Shown here: piece after piece, positions 1 to 6,399 of the stretch
How the letters are laid out: every line of letters starts with the position of its first letter
Numbering within the stretch: the stretch's first letter is position 1
From: Chloroflexota bacterium
Lineage (GTDB): Bacteria > Chloroflexota > Limnocylindria > QHBO01
Assembly (NCBI GenBank): GCA_005879775.1
Contig: VBJX01000089.1
Coordinates: 1 to 8,861 of the forward strand
DNA: 8,861 bases
Direction: 5' to 3'
The notes under the pieces: generated by a model
Seen by the model: the letters and a program-made list of their open reading frames with translations, nothing else
What the model was told of the DNA's origin: nothing
The model's database searches: none
Position numbers and translations under genes: made by a program

Positions 1-1
1 C

Positions 2-388
2 GGACGCGGCCAGATGCTGATGGGCGCCGAGTTCGACTCGCAGCCGTCCTACTCGATGGCCTCGTCGTACGAGTTCCTGCAGACGGTCACCGCGAAGGTG
101 ACCCACCTGCTCCCGTTCCTGCGCGACCTGCGGATCCTGCGGCAGTGGGCCGGCATCTGCGACATCACGCCCGACTACTCACCGATCATGGGACCCAGCG
201 GGGTCGACGGCTTCCTGATCACCACCGGCTGGGGGACGTGGGGCTTCAAGGCGATCCCGGCCGGCGGCGAGGCGATGGCCGAGCTGATCGCCACCGGGTC
301 GGTGCCGCCGCTCATTGCCGCCTTCGGGCTCTCCCGCTTCGCCGCCGACCACGCCATGGCCGACCAGGGATCGGCGGGGACCCGCTGA
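2..388 (+). CDS. soxB: sarcosine oxidase subunit beta, C-terminal part
   Basis: This is the last 128 residues of an FAD-dependent amine oxidase; the gene starts before the window. Heterotetrameric sarcosine oxidase is a cytoplasmic enzyme that oxidatively demethylates sarcosine to glycine, passing the methyl carbon to tetrahydrofolate. SoxB carries the flavin sites where sarcosine is oxidised. The family-typical C-terminus is visible: RQWAGICDITPDYSPIMG, then GWGTWGFKAIPAGGE and a closing MAELIATG...LSRF stretch, as in SoxB and other DAO-fold oxidases. The TGA stop overlaps the ATG of soxD (TGATG), which suggests translational coupling. The soxD neighbour makes SoxB more likely than a generic glycine or sarcosine oxidase. 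No FAD-binding GxGxxG is visible because the N-terminus is outside the window. Confidence 0.9.
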   Translation, partial: GRGQMLMGAEFDSQPSYSMASSYEFLQTVTAKVTHLLPFLRDLRILRQWAGICDITPDYSPIMGPSGVDGFLITTGWGTWGFKAIPAGGEAMAELIATGSVPPLIAAFGLSRFAADHAMADQGSAGTR

Positions 389-633
389 TGCTGTGGATCA
401 CCTGTCCCACCTTCGGCGAGCGGCCAATCAGCGAATACCGCTTCGGCGGCGAGCTGCCGCACGTCCCGGACTCGATCACCGATCCCGGCGAGCGCAACGT
501 CGACTGGGTCTGGATGCACGACAACATCGATGGGATCACAGCCGAGCGCTGGTTCCATGTCGCGGGCTGCCGTCGCTGGCTGAGCCTGCGGCGCGACACG
601 CGGACCGATCGGGTCGTATCCCAGGCCTCCTAG
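388..633 (+). CDS. soxD: sarcosine oxidase subunit delta
   Basis: An 81-residue small zinc-binding subunit of heterotetrameric sarcosine oxidase, close to the usual family length. Recognisable family blocks are MLWITCP, the YRFGGE segment at about residues 17-22, MHDNIDG (43-49), ERWFHVAGCRRW (53-64) and RDTRT near the C-terminus. The start is fixed by the one-base overlap with the soxB stop and a GGGGA Shine-Dalgarno-like run at 376-380, seven bases upstream. From family knowledge, zinc is held by two N-terminal Cys (CPxCG) plus His and Cys in HxAGC. Here Cys6, His57 and Cys61 are present, but position 9 is Phe (CPTFG), so one ligand appears to be missing. The stop TAG shares a CTAG palindrome with the convergent downstream gene. 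soxA and soxG do not follow, although they often do in sox operons. Confidence 0.9.
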   Translation: MLWITCPTFGERPISEYRFGGELPHVPDSITDPGERNVDWVWMHDNIDGITAERWFHVAGCRRWLSLRRDTRTDRVVSQAS

Positions 634-1331
634 GCCTCCCAGGTTTCGCCCGGCTCGAGGGCGACGACCTTGGCTCTGGTCCCCGCCTGCAGCTCTGCAG
701 GCGTGCCGGCCAGGATCGGGAAGGTGGCGTAATGGACCGGAATGACGGTCTGAGCGCCGATCACTGCCACCGCTCGGGCAGCATCGGCCGGGCCCATCGT
801 GAAGTGCCCGCCAATGGGCAGGACGGCGATCGATGGCGCCCATCGGTCCCTCACGAGCGCCATGTCGCCGAACAGGTCGGTGTCGCCCGTGTGGTAGACA
901 CGCGTCCCGTCCTCGAATTCGAGGACCCAGCCCCAGCAGCCCACTTCCCGGCTGGTCGGGCCGCCACCTGTGAGCGTCACGGCGCCGCTGTGCTCGGCGT
1001 GGACCATCGTCAGGCCGATCCCGGCCGCTTCGAAGGTCCCGCCCTTGTTCATGCCGACTGCCTCGACCCCCTTCTCGCCGAGGTAGAGGCTCATCTCGTG
1101 CGAGCAGACGACCGTACCGCCGGCGTTGGCCAGCTCCACCACATCGGTCGCGTCGTCGCCGACGTGGTCGAAATGCCCGTGGGTCGGCGCCACCACGTCC
1201 ACCTGCCACGGCTCCGGCGGCGGAACGTAGGTTGGCGCACCGCTCCAGCGGTCGACCCAGAGCCACTTGTCGTTGGGAGACCGATACAGGACCCCGCCGT
1301 GTCCCAGCCGGGTGATGCGCAGCGTTGACAT
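630..1331 (-). CDS. UPF0173/UlaG-like metal-dependent hydrolase (MBL fold)
   Basis: A 233-residue cytoplasmic MBL-fold protein of the UlaG/UPF0173 group (COG2220), of normal family length. Metal-binding signature THGHFDH lies at residues 50-56. Further likely ligands are His114 (HAEHSG), Asp150 (YHTGDTDLFGDM) and His200 (VIPVHYATFP). The LGHGG start and the LPIGGHFTMGPADAA block at about 171-185 are typical of UPF0173. The substrate is unknown; UlaG itself is an ascorbate-6-phosphate lactonase, but family members vary widely. An ATG 26 codons further upstream is possible, but the chosen start begins with the family N-terminus and has an AGGAGG Shine-Dalgarno five bases before it. It is the last gene of a three-gene unit, 29 nt after the esterase gene. 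The stop overlaps the soxD stop by 4 nt in convergent orientation. Confidence 0.88.
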   Translation of the reverse strand: MSTLRITRLGHGGVLYRSPNDKWLWVDRWSGAPTYVPPPEPWQVDVVAPTHGHFDHVGDDATDVVELANAGGTVVCSHEMSLYLGEKGVEAVGMNKGGTFEAAGIGLTMVHAEHSGAVTLTGGGPTSREVGCWGWVLEFEDGTRVYHTGDTDLFGDMALVRDRWAPSIAVLPIGGHFTMGPADAARAVAVIGAQTVIPVHYATFPILAGTPAELQAGTRAKVVALEPGETWEA

Positions 1332-1336
1332 CGGTG

Positions 1337-1342
1337 CCTCCT
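1337..1342 (-). promoter_or_regulatory. strong ribosome binding site of the UlaG-like gene
   Basis: AGGAGG on the minus strand (cctcct on plus) ends five bases before the ATG at 1331-1329. It is a near-perfect Shine-Dalgarno, selects this start over the in-frame ATG at 1409, and sits in the 29-nt gap after the esterase stop. Confidence 0.8.
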
Positions 1343-1360
1343 GCAGAACCCGATCGAACC

Positions 1361-2107
1361 TCAGCCGAGCAGGCGTTCGAGGTGATACGGGAGCATTTTC
1401 TGCCACCACGGCCAGTCGTGGTTCACGTCGTGCCCCCAGTAGTCGACCACCGCCGGGATCTGCTTCTCGGCGAGCAGCGCCTCCATGGCGCGCGTGTCGG
1501 CAACCATGTCGTCCTCCCAGGCGCCCTGCCCGACGCAGAGCACGATCTTCGCGCGGCGGTAGAGCGCCAGGCGGTCAGGATCGTCCTCGTGTGGCAGCCG
1601 GTCGAGCGGCGATGCCGCCAGGACCTCCGGATCGCTGTACTCGCCGATGAAGCGGCGCGGCTGGTAGACCCCCGACATGGCGATCAGCCCGTCGACCAGC
1701 TCGGGGTGCCGCACCAGGAGACCCGTCGAATGGAAGGCACCCATGGAGCAGCCGGTGGCCCACACGGTCCCGCGTCCCGTCTCGGCGCGGATGAGCGGCA
1801 GCATCTCCTCGACGAGGTAGCGGTCGTAGGCGCTGTGGCGCATGGCGCGCTCCGCGGGTGGCTTGTCGCCCGCGGTCCACGTCTGCCAGTCGATCCCGTC
1901 AGTCACGTACAGGGTCACGCGGCCCGCATCGATCAGGTGGCCGATCGCGTCGACCATGCCGAAGCCTTCCCAGTCGCCGACCCGCCCGTTCATCGACGGG
2001 AAGGCGAGGAGCGGCTGTCCGGCGGCTGACCCGTCAGCCGTGTAGCGACGATGCTCAATGTCATGGCCCAGCGCGGCGCTGGAGAGGAGGCGATGCTCGG
2101 TCTTCAT
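1361..2107 (-). CDS. COG4947-type esterase (alpha/beta-hydrolase fold)
   Basis: A 248-residue putative serine esterase without signal peptide or membrane segment, so likely cytoplasmic. It resembles the COG4947 esterase/lipase-like group within the putative esterase superfamily. The N-terminal half has a PLLAFPSMNGR block (32-42), typical of the first core strands, and MVDAIGHLIDAGRV. The nucleophile elbow is ATGCSMGAFHS (117-127) with Ser121 as likely catalytic serine. Asp199 or Asp200 (GQGAWEDD) is the likely acid. NHDWPWW (229-235) places the catalytic His at 230. The natural substrate is not known. The ATG lies inside the stop of the upstream ATP-grasp gene (ATGA, 4-nt overlap), which implies coupled translation and a shared pathway. 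The esterase may hydrolyse or release the ligase's product, which is inference. Confidence 0.85.
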   Translation of the reverse strand: MKTEHRLLSSAALGHDIEHRRYTADGSAAGQPLLAFPSMNGRVGDWEGFGMVDAIGHLIDAGRVTLYVTDGIDWQTWTAGDKPPAERAMRHSAYDRYLVEEMLPLIRAETGRGTVWATGCSMGAFHSTGLLVRHPELVDGLIAMSGVYQPRRFIGEYSDPEVLAASPLDRLPHEDDPDRLALYRRAKIVLCVGQGAWEDDMVADTRAMEALLAEKQIPAVVDYWGHDVNHDWPWWQKMLPYHLERLLG

Positions 2108-3270
2108 CGGTCGACCTTGGCCTGGATGGCCCGCACCGCCGCGGTGACCCGGGCCTCATCGGGATCGCGCAGGACGTAGCCGAAGTCGCCGATCGCCCGG
2201 GCGAAGATGCCCTCCATCGGCGAGTCGATCACGATCAGGTCGCCGAAGGCGCGCAGCACCTGCTGGTGGCCGAGCTTGTAGGTGAACCGATGCTTGCGCC
2301 CGACGTAGGCGGTCGCGAATGCGTGGGTCGGCGACTCCTCCCAGCGGCCGTGGACGACCATGCTCGCCCAGCCGCGATAGAAGTCGATGTCATTGGCGGC
2401 GTTGAACATGTCGACGGTGAGGCCGCCGGGCGGCCGGACGTTGATCTCCAGGGGGACCAGCGTGCCGTCGCGAAGGCGGAAGAACTCGAAGTGAAAGGGC
2501 CGCTCGCGAAGACGGAAGGTGCGCACGATCGCCCGCCCGGCGGCTTCGACGTCCGGCGCCACCTCGCGGGTGATGCAGTACCAGATGTCGGTATCGGCGT
2601 TCACCGCCTCCATCACCCCCTGGCTGTAGTAGAACGACGAGGCGAAGACGACCTCGCTGCGCCGATTGACCAGCCCGTCATAGGTCAGCAACGTGCCCGA
2701 CAGGTACTCCTCCAGGATGTAGTCGATCGCCGGCTTCTCGGCCAGGTAGCGCTCGAAGTCGGTGGCGTTGTCCAGGCGGAAGGTCGCGGCCGCGCCCACG
2801 CCGGCGTCCGGCTTGGCGACCACCGGGTAGCCGACCTCCTCGACAAAGGCGCGCGCCGTCTGCGGCGAGCGGCAGACGCGACCTCGGCCGGGGGTGAGAC
2901 CGGCACGGACGAAGAAGCGCTTCATGAGCGATTTGCGCTTCATCCGGGCGATCTCGCCGGTGGTGATGCCCGGAATGTTGAAGTCGGTGCGCAGGCGCGC
3001 CTCGGTCTCGAGCCACCACTCGTTCAGGGAGTCGAGACGATCCAGCTTGCCGTGCTTGTGCACGAACCAGCCCAGCGCCCGGACCAGCTGGTCGTAGTCG
3101 TTCATGTCGCCGACGCGGTAGTACTCCGCCAGCGCGTCCCGCAGCTCCGGGCGGAGCTCCTCGTACGGCGCCTCGGCGATCCCCAGCACCGTCGCTCCCT
3201 GGTCGTGCAGTGCGGTGGCGAACAGGTACCAGTTGGGCGGGAAATGTGGCGAGAGGAAGACCACGTTCAT
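2104..3270 (-). CDS. ATP-grasp domain ligase of unknown substrate
   Basis: A 388-residue ATP-grasp protein, probably a carboxylate-amine (or carboxylate-thiol) ligase working through an acyl phosphate. The N-terminal pre-ATP-grasp domain starts MNVVFLSPHFPPNW. The ATP-grasp core shows PVVAKPDAGVGAAATF (149-164) with Lys153 as likely ATP-contacting lysine, YILEEYLSGTLLTYDGL (184-200), and the metal-binding pair Glu262 (HFEFF) and EINVRP (275-280, Glu275, Asn277, Arg279). The remaining C-terminus (about 300-388) resembles the cap of carbamoyl-phosphate-synthase-like ligases. It is the first gene of the minus-strand unit and overlaps the esterase gene by 4 nt. No good Shine-Dalgarno precedes this ATG, but the N-terminal block makes the start credible. 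The 240-nt upstream region holds three palindromes that may control the unit. The substrate cannot be read from the sequence. Confidence 0.85.
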   Translation of the reverse strand: MNVVFLSPHFPPNWYLFATALHDQGATVLGIAEAPYEELRPELRDALAEYYRVGDMNDYDQLVRALGWFVHKHGKLDRLDSLNEWWLETEARLRTDFNIPGITTGEIARMKRKSLMKRFFVRAGLTPGRGRVCRSPQTARAFVEEVGYPVVAKPDAGVGAAATFRLDNATDFERYLAEKPAIDYILEEYLSGTLLTYDGLVNRRSEVVFASSFYYSQGVMEAVNADTDIWYCITREVAPDVEAAGRAIVRTFRLRERPFHFEFFRLRDGTLVPLEINVRPPGGLTVDMFNAANDIDFYRGWASMVVHGRWEESPTHAFATAYVGRKHRFTYKLGHQQVLRAFGDLIVIDSPMEGIFARAIGDFGYVLRDPDEARVTAAVRAIQAKVDR

Positions 3271-3349
3271 TGGGGGCGCAGTGTGGCGTGAGAGTCGGCG
3301 CGCCGTCCAGTAGAGCCAACCGTGCCGACGGCGTCGCCACGTTCCTTTG

Positions 3350-3499
3350 GGAGCGCTCAGCGCTCCTAACGGCCAAGTTGCGCCTTCTGACGGAGGATTC
3401 GAGCCTCAAGTTGGCGAACGGGAGCGCTGAGCGCTCCGGGCAGACAGGAACACTCGCTATTCGTCGCCAGCTTGATCGTTAGGAGCGCTGAGCGCTCCT
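3350..3499. repeat. three-copy 17-nt palindrome array in the intergenic region
   Basis: The 240-nt gap 3271-3510 lies between the ATP-grasp start and the stop of the upstream MBL gene. It holds GGAGCGCT-n-AGCGCTCC three times: 3350-3366 (centre C), 3421-3437 (centre G) and 3482-3498 (centre G, arms extended to 9 bp over 3481-3499). Copy 1 is therefore inverted relative to copies 2 and 3. Copies 1 and 3 also share the flank CGTTA, giving a perfect 22-bp inverted repeat (3350-3371 against 3477-3498). Each copy contains two self-complementary AGCGCT hexamers offset by 7 nt. Centres are 71 and 61 bp apart. As RNA each could fold with a 6-7 bp stem and a 5-nt loop, but no T-tract follows on either strand, so an ordinary intrinsic terminator is unlikely. 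An operator cluster for the ATP-grasp unit or a REP-like dispersed repeat are both possible. No obvious promoter was found in the gap. Confidence 0.85.
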
Positions 3500-3510
3500 C
3501 GTGGCAGGCA

Positions 3511-4203
3511 CTAGCCGGGAATCAGCAGCCTCCCGGCCTCCACGATGCGCTGCATCCAGGGCATCTCCTGCTCCAGCGTCGTCTCCGGGCCATGGCCGGG
3601 AAGGACCCGCACACCAGGCGGCAGCTGGCGGGCCAGCCGTGCCAGGCTGGCGATCATGGCCTGGTCGTCACCGCCGGGCAGGTCAGTGCGCCCATACGAG
3701 CCGCGGAAGAGCATGTCTCCGGCAAGCAGGAGGCCGTGGCGCTCCTCGTAGAGACACACCGAGCCCTCGGTGTGGCCGGGGGTGTGCAGCACGTCCAGGA
3801 CGAGCTCGCCGATCCGCAGCTGCTCACCTTCCGCCAGGTGGCGGGTCGCATGACTCGGCTCCATCTCGAGGCCGTAGGTGTTCGAGGCGGTGAGGCGGTA
3901 CTCGTCGGCCGCGTGAATTGCCAGCGGGGCGCCCGAGGCACGCACCAGAGGGGCGTTGTCGAAGACGTGGTCGATGTGGCCGTGCGAGTTGGCGACGAGG
4001 TGCAGCCTTAGCCCGTTCGCTGCCACCCTGGCAAGGAGCGGATCCGCCGCCCCCAGGCCGGGGTCGACGACGACGGCATCGGGCGAGCGGCCATCCCATA
4101 CCAGGTACGCGTTGGTCTGCCACGGGCCGAACGCCCCGACCTCGAGCCGCGGATGATGGTCCGGGATGGTTGCCCGTTCGACAGTGGGATCGGCCTCGCT
4201 CAT
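3511..4203 (-). CDS. MBL-fold hydrolase, glyoxalase II-like (YcbL type)
   Basis: A 230-residue cytoplasmic hydrolase of the hydroxyacylglutathione-hydrolase-like MBL branch. Metal ligands are visible in NSHGHIDH (residues 72-79, with His74, His76, Asp78 and His79), HTPGHTEGS (His144), AGDMLF (Asp163) and PGHGPETT (His204). The GRTDLPGGDDQAM stretch matches the short YcbL-like group, which lacks the C-terminal helical domain of full glyoxalase II. The expected activity is hydrolysis of a thioester; the substrate is not determined. An ATG 7 codons upstream (4224), preceded by GAGGTG at 11 nt, is an alternative start. The chosen ATG at 4203 has no Shine-Dalgarno but a TATTCT box exactly 6 nt upstream, consistent with a leaderless transcript. 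It is divergent from the SnoaL-like gene, with the palindrome array after its stop. Confidence 0.85.
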   Translation of the reverse strand: MSEADPTVERATIPDHHPRLEVGAFGPWQTNAYLVWDGRSPDAVVVDPGLGAADPLLARVAANGLRLHLVANSHGHIDHVFDNAPLVRASGAPLAIHAADEYRLTASNTYGLEMEPSHATRHLAEGEQLRIGELVLDVLHTPGHTEGSVCLYEERHGLLLAGDMLFRGSYGRTDLPGGDDQAMIASLARLARQLPPGVRVLPGHGPETTLEQEMPWMQRIVEAGRLLIPG

Positions 4204-4209
4204 GGGCTG

Positions 4210-4215
4210 AGAATA
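4210..4215 (-). promoter_or_regulatory. candidate -10 box for a leaderless MBL transcript
   Basis: TATTCT on the minus strand (agaata on plus) ends 6 nt before the ATG at 4203, placing the expected transcription start on the A of the start codon. No convincing -35 hexamer is seen. This reading favours the 4203 start over 4224. Confidence 0.4.
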
Positions 4216-4266
4216 CGGGACCATCTGGCGATGGGCACCTCGCGGGGGGAGGCTGACCCAGGAGCC

Positions 4267-4272
4267 TAAACT
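4267..4272 (+). promoter_or_regulatory. candidate -10 box for the SnoaL-like gene
   Basis: TAAACT fits TAnnnT and ends 10 nt before the ATG at 4283, predicting a leader of only about 4 nt. AGGGA at 4275-4279 is only 3 nt from the ATG, short for a working Shine-Dalgarno. No -35 element is evident in the GC-rich stretch upstream. Confidence 0.3.
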
Positions 4273-4282
4273 CCAGGGACCG

Positions 4283-4669
4283 ATGTCTACGCCAACTGGC
4301 CGGCCTGTCGCATCAGTCGAAGCGCTTGCGCGCGAGTTCTGGGCTCACTTCGACGCCAAAGACCATCAGGGATTGGTGGGCATGATGACCGACGATGCCC
4401 TCGAGACCGATGACCTCGCCAAGGTGTGGCTACGGGGACGCACCGCGATCGCCGAGCACTTTGCTGCGATGGGGAAGCGCTACGTAGAGAGTGAGACAGC
4501 GCTCGAGGATGTAAAGGTCACCGAGACGCCCGGAATGGCTGTCCTCACGTGCGTCGTTCATTACCAGATGAAGTGGGACGGCGAACCGGGCTCCTGGCAA
4601 TGGCCGACGACCATGATCTTTCTCCGCGACAGGGGCGCCTGGAGAATCGCGCTGCTCCACACGAAGTAG
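4283..4669 (+). CDS. SnoaL/NTF2-like (DUF4440-type) protein
   Basis: A 128-residue single-domain protein of the NTF2-like fold (SnoaL/SgcJ/DUF4440 groups), of normal length. It opens with a helix (about 11-35: VEALAREFWAHFDAKDHQG), followed by the typical MMTDDALE turn and RGRTAIAEHFAAM (51-63). It then has alternating strands ending TMIFLRDRGAWRIALLH (110-126), the hallmark C-terminal strand pattern of ketosteroid-isomerase-like proteins. Members include enzymes and ligand-binding proteins, so no reaction can be assigned. There is no signal peptide. It is divergent from the MBL gene across a 79-nt gap, and its stop lies 2 nt from the convergent lipB stop, with no terminator between. Confidence 0.8.
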   Translation: MSTPTGRPVASVEALAREFWAHFDAKDHQGLVGMMTDDALETDDLAKVWLRGRTAIAEHFAAMGKRYVESETALEDVKVTETPGMAVLTCVVHYQMKWDGEPGSWQWPTTMIFLRDRGAWRIALLHTK

Positions 4670-4671
4670 AG

Positions 4672-5437
4672 TTACTGCTGGCTGGGCCCGGCCGGGCCGA
4701 TCGGGCCAGACCGACGATCGGCCACTGTCAGGCCCAAGGCCCGAGCCATCTCATCGGTCAGGCGGTCTTCGACGGCCTCCATCTCGACGGGATGACCCAG
4801 CTCGCGGGCGAGGGAGGTCACCTCCTTGTCGGCGATCCCGCAGGGGATCATCTCGGCGAACCAGCGCAGGTCGGTGTTCACGTTCAGCGCCACGCCGTGG
4901 GTGGTCACGCCACGCCGCACCCGGGTCGAGGCGCTCCGCATTGACTCCGAAGGCCGATGCGGTGGCGATCACGGCCGCTTCGAGGCTGCGCACGTACCGG
5001 CGCAGGTCGAGGGGGTCGCGGAGTTCGACGATCGGGTATGCGACCAGCTGCCCGGGTCCGTGGAAGGTGATGTCCCCGCCGCGGTCGACACGATGGAACT
5101 CGGCACCTATGTCGCGCAGGCGCTCCGGGGAAGCGAGGAGGTTCGCCTCGTCGCCGCCGCGGCCGATGGTGAAGACCGGGAAGTGCTCGACCAGCAGCAG
5201 CCGGTCGCCGATCCGTCGCGTGCGTCGCTGCTCGGCCAGCTCGTCCTGGAGCTCCCAGGTGGGGAGATAGGCGACCGTCCCGAGCCGATCCACGCTGAGC
5301 AGGCCGCCGTGGGCGAGAAGGAGCGGGCGCTCGTCGCTGGCCGCGGTGAAGGGCTGGTCCCGGCGCGGCCGGCGCGGCGCGGTAGCCTCGGGCGCGGCCG
5401 GCGCCGTGCTGATGTCTCGCATGCCGGTCGTGGTCAT
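4672..5437 (-). pseudogene. lipB: octanoyltransferase LipB, frameshifted with internal deletion
   Basis: LipB moves the octanoyl group from acyl carrier protein to lipoyl-domain lysines, the first step of lipoate synthesis. The N-terminal part (5437 to about 4925) reads in one frame and contains WELQDELAEQRR (61-72) and the signature RGGDITFHGPGQLVAYP (119-135). After AERLDP the homology continues in another frame with RVRRGVTTHGVALNVNTDL and IPCGIADKEVTSL, which contains the catalytic Cys (codon 4842-4840). The usual segment between them, of the form TGVWV...KIAAIG, is absent, including the catalytic Lys. About 16 residues are lost; the frame change implies a deletion of 3n+2 bases, for example 47 or 50. 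The break is at about 4918-4927, in an ACCCGGGT palindrome. An N-terminal extension of about 48 residues precedes the LipB core. The ATG overlaps the lipA stop by one base. Confidence 0.85.
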
Positions 5438-6339
5438 CAGACGGCGACCGAAGCGACTCCCGGCACCTGTTCGGCGGCGTGGTAGCTGGATCGCACCAAC
5501 GGCCCTGACTGGACATGCCTGAAGCCCATCTCCAGCCCGATGCGTCGCAGGGCCAAGAACTCCGCCGGGGTGTAGTACTTGTGCAGCGGCAGATGCTGGT
5601 GGCTGGGCCGCAGATACTGGCCGATGGTCAGCACCGATACGCTGCGATCCCATTTGGCTCGGCGACGGACGGAGCGCTGCAGGCGCGGAACCGTCTCGAC
5701 GTTGTGATTCAGGATCTCCGGCTGGGCCTCGACCACGGTGCGGATGTCGGCCTCGCGCCCATTCAGGTCGGAGATGAGGACCTCCACGCTCGTGCCCGGC
5801 GAGCTGAGCCGGATCTGGCGGATCGTCTCGGCGATGACGCCGGCGCCACCATCGGGCAGGTCGTCGCGGGCGACCATGGTCACCACCGCGTGCTTGAGGT
5901 TCATGAGGCTTGTTGCCTCCCCGACACGCCGCGGCTCGTCCATGTCAGCGACCGGCGGGCGGCCTGTCTCGATCGCGCAGAAGCCGCAGTTTCGGGTGCA
6001 GACGCTGCCGAGCACCATGAAGGTCGCCGTGCCCAGCGCCCAGCATTCCCCTTGGTTCGGGCAGCGAGCCTCCTCGCAGACGGTGTGCAGCGCCTCGGCC
6101 CGCATCAGGCGATGGACCGATGCGTAGGTCTCGCCCACGCCGACCCGCACCTTCAGCCACTCCGGGCGGCGTCCACCGGGGCCGGCATTCTCGGGGATCG
6201 GATCGCCCGGCGCCAGCAGCCCGCCGTCCAGCCCCGGGCCACCGGGATACATCACCTCCGACGGGGACGCGTGGCCGGCCGGCTGCGAGACGACCGTGAG
6301 CTCGCCCAGGGTGGAGAAGTCCGCGCGTTCCAGGGACAT
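5437..6339 (-). CDS. lipA: lipoyl synthase LipA with in-frame internal deletion
   Basis: LipA is a radical-SAM enzyme that inserts two sulfurs into octanoyl groups on GcvH and E2 lipoyl domains. It shows the auxiliary-cluster cysteines C88, C93 and C99 (CEEARCPNQGEC), the radical-SAM motif C114-x3-C118-x2-C121, the RDDLPDGGAG block (158-167), NHNVETVPRL (211-220) and the C-terminal RSSYHA (283-288). The reading frame is open for 300 residues, including a long N-terminal extension of about 57 residues. However, after RRRAKWDRS (225-233) the protein jumps to VSVLTIGQYLRPS. The segment normally between, carrying TKSGLMxGLGE, is missing: about 42-45 residues when compared from memory with E. coli LipA. 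That removes part of the SAM-binding barrel, so activity is doubtful. It is the first gene of the lipA-lipB unit, and its TGA overlaps the lipB ATG. There is no Shine-Dalgarno, but a TAGACT box lies 6 nt before the ATG. Confidence 0.85.
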   Translation of the reverse strand: MSLERADFSTLGELTVVSQPAGHASPSEVMYPGGPGLDGGLLAPGDPIPENAGPGGRRPEWLKVRVGVGETYASVHRLMRAEALHTVCEEARCPNQGECWALGTATFMVLGSVCTRNCGFCAIETGRPPVADMDEPRRVGEATSLMNLKHAVVTMVARDDLPDGGAGVIAETIRQIRLSSPGTSVEVLISDLNGREADIRTVVEAQPEILNHNVETVPRLQRSVRRRAKWDRSVSVLTIGQYLRPSHQHLPLHKYYTPAEFLALRRIGLEMGFRHVQSGPLVRSSYHAAEQVPGVASVAV

Positions 6340-6345
6340 GGCCAG

Positions 6346-6351
6346 AGTCTA
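6346..6351 (-). promoter_or_regulatory. candidate -10 box for a leaderless lipA transcript
   Basis: TAGACT on the minus strand (agtcta on plus) ends 6 nt before the lipA ATG, so the predicted transcription start coincides with the start codon. It forms a 7-bp inverted repeat (GTAGACT) with the matching box of the divergent gene at 6386-6392. The -35 position shows no consensus. Confidence 0.4.
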
Positions 6352-6386
6352 CCGAAGGGACGAGGCAGGCGAGCCAAGACCGTCAG

Positions 6387-6392
6387 TAGACT
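6387..6392 (+). promoter_or_regulatory. candidate -10 box for a leaderless AlkD-like transcript
   Basis: TAGACT ends 7 nt before the GTG at 6400, predicting a transcription start at or one base before the start codon. GGAGG at 6394-6398 is one base from the GTG, too close for a normal ribosome binding site. This supports GTG 6400 as a leaderless start. Confidence 0.4.
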
Positions 6393-6399
6393 TGGAGGC

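Noticed and set aside
1858..3291. A 477-codon open frame on the plus strand
   Set aside because: It is a shadow of the ATP-grasp and esterase genes on the minus strand, both of which show clear motifs; long antisense frames are common in GC-rich DNA.
3350..3499. Intrinsic terminators or a CRISPR-like array at the palindromes
   Set aside because: No T-tract follows any copy on either strand. Three copies in mixed orientation with 17-nt units and unequal spacing do not fit CRISPR.
4905..4940. Programmed frameshift in lipB
   Set aside because: There is no slippery sequence, and a conserved segment with the catalytic lysine is missing, which frameshifting cannot restore.
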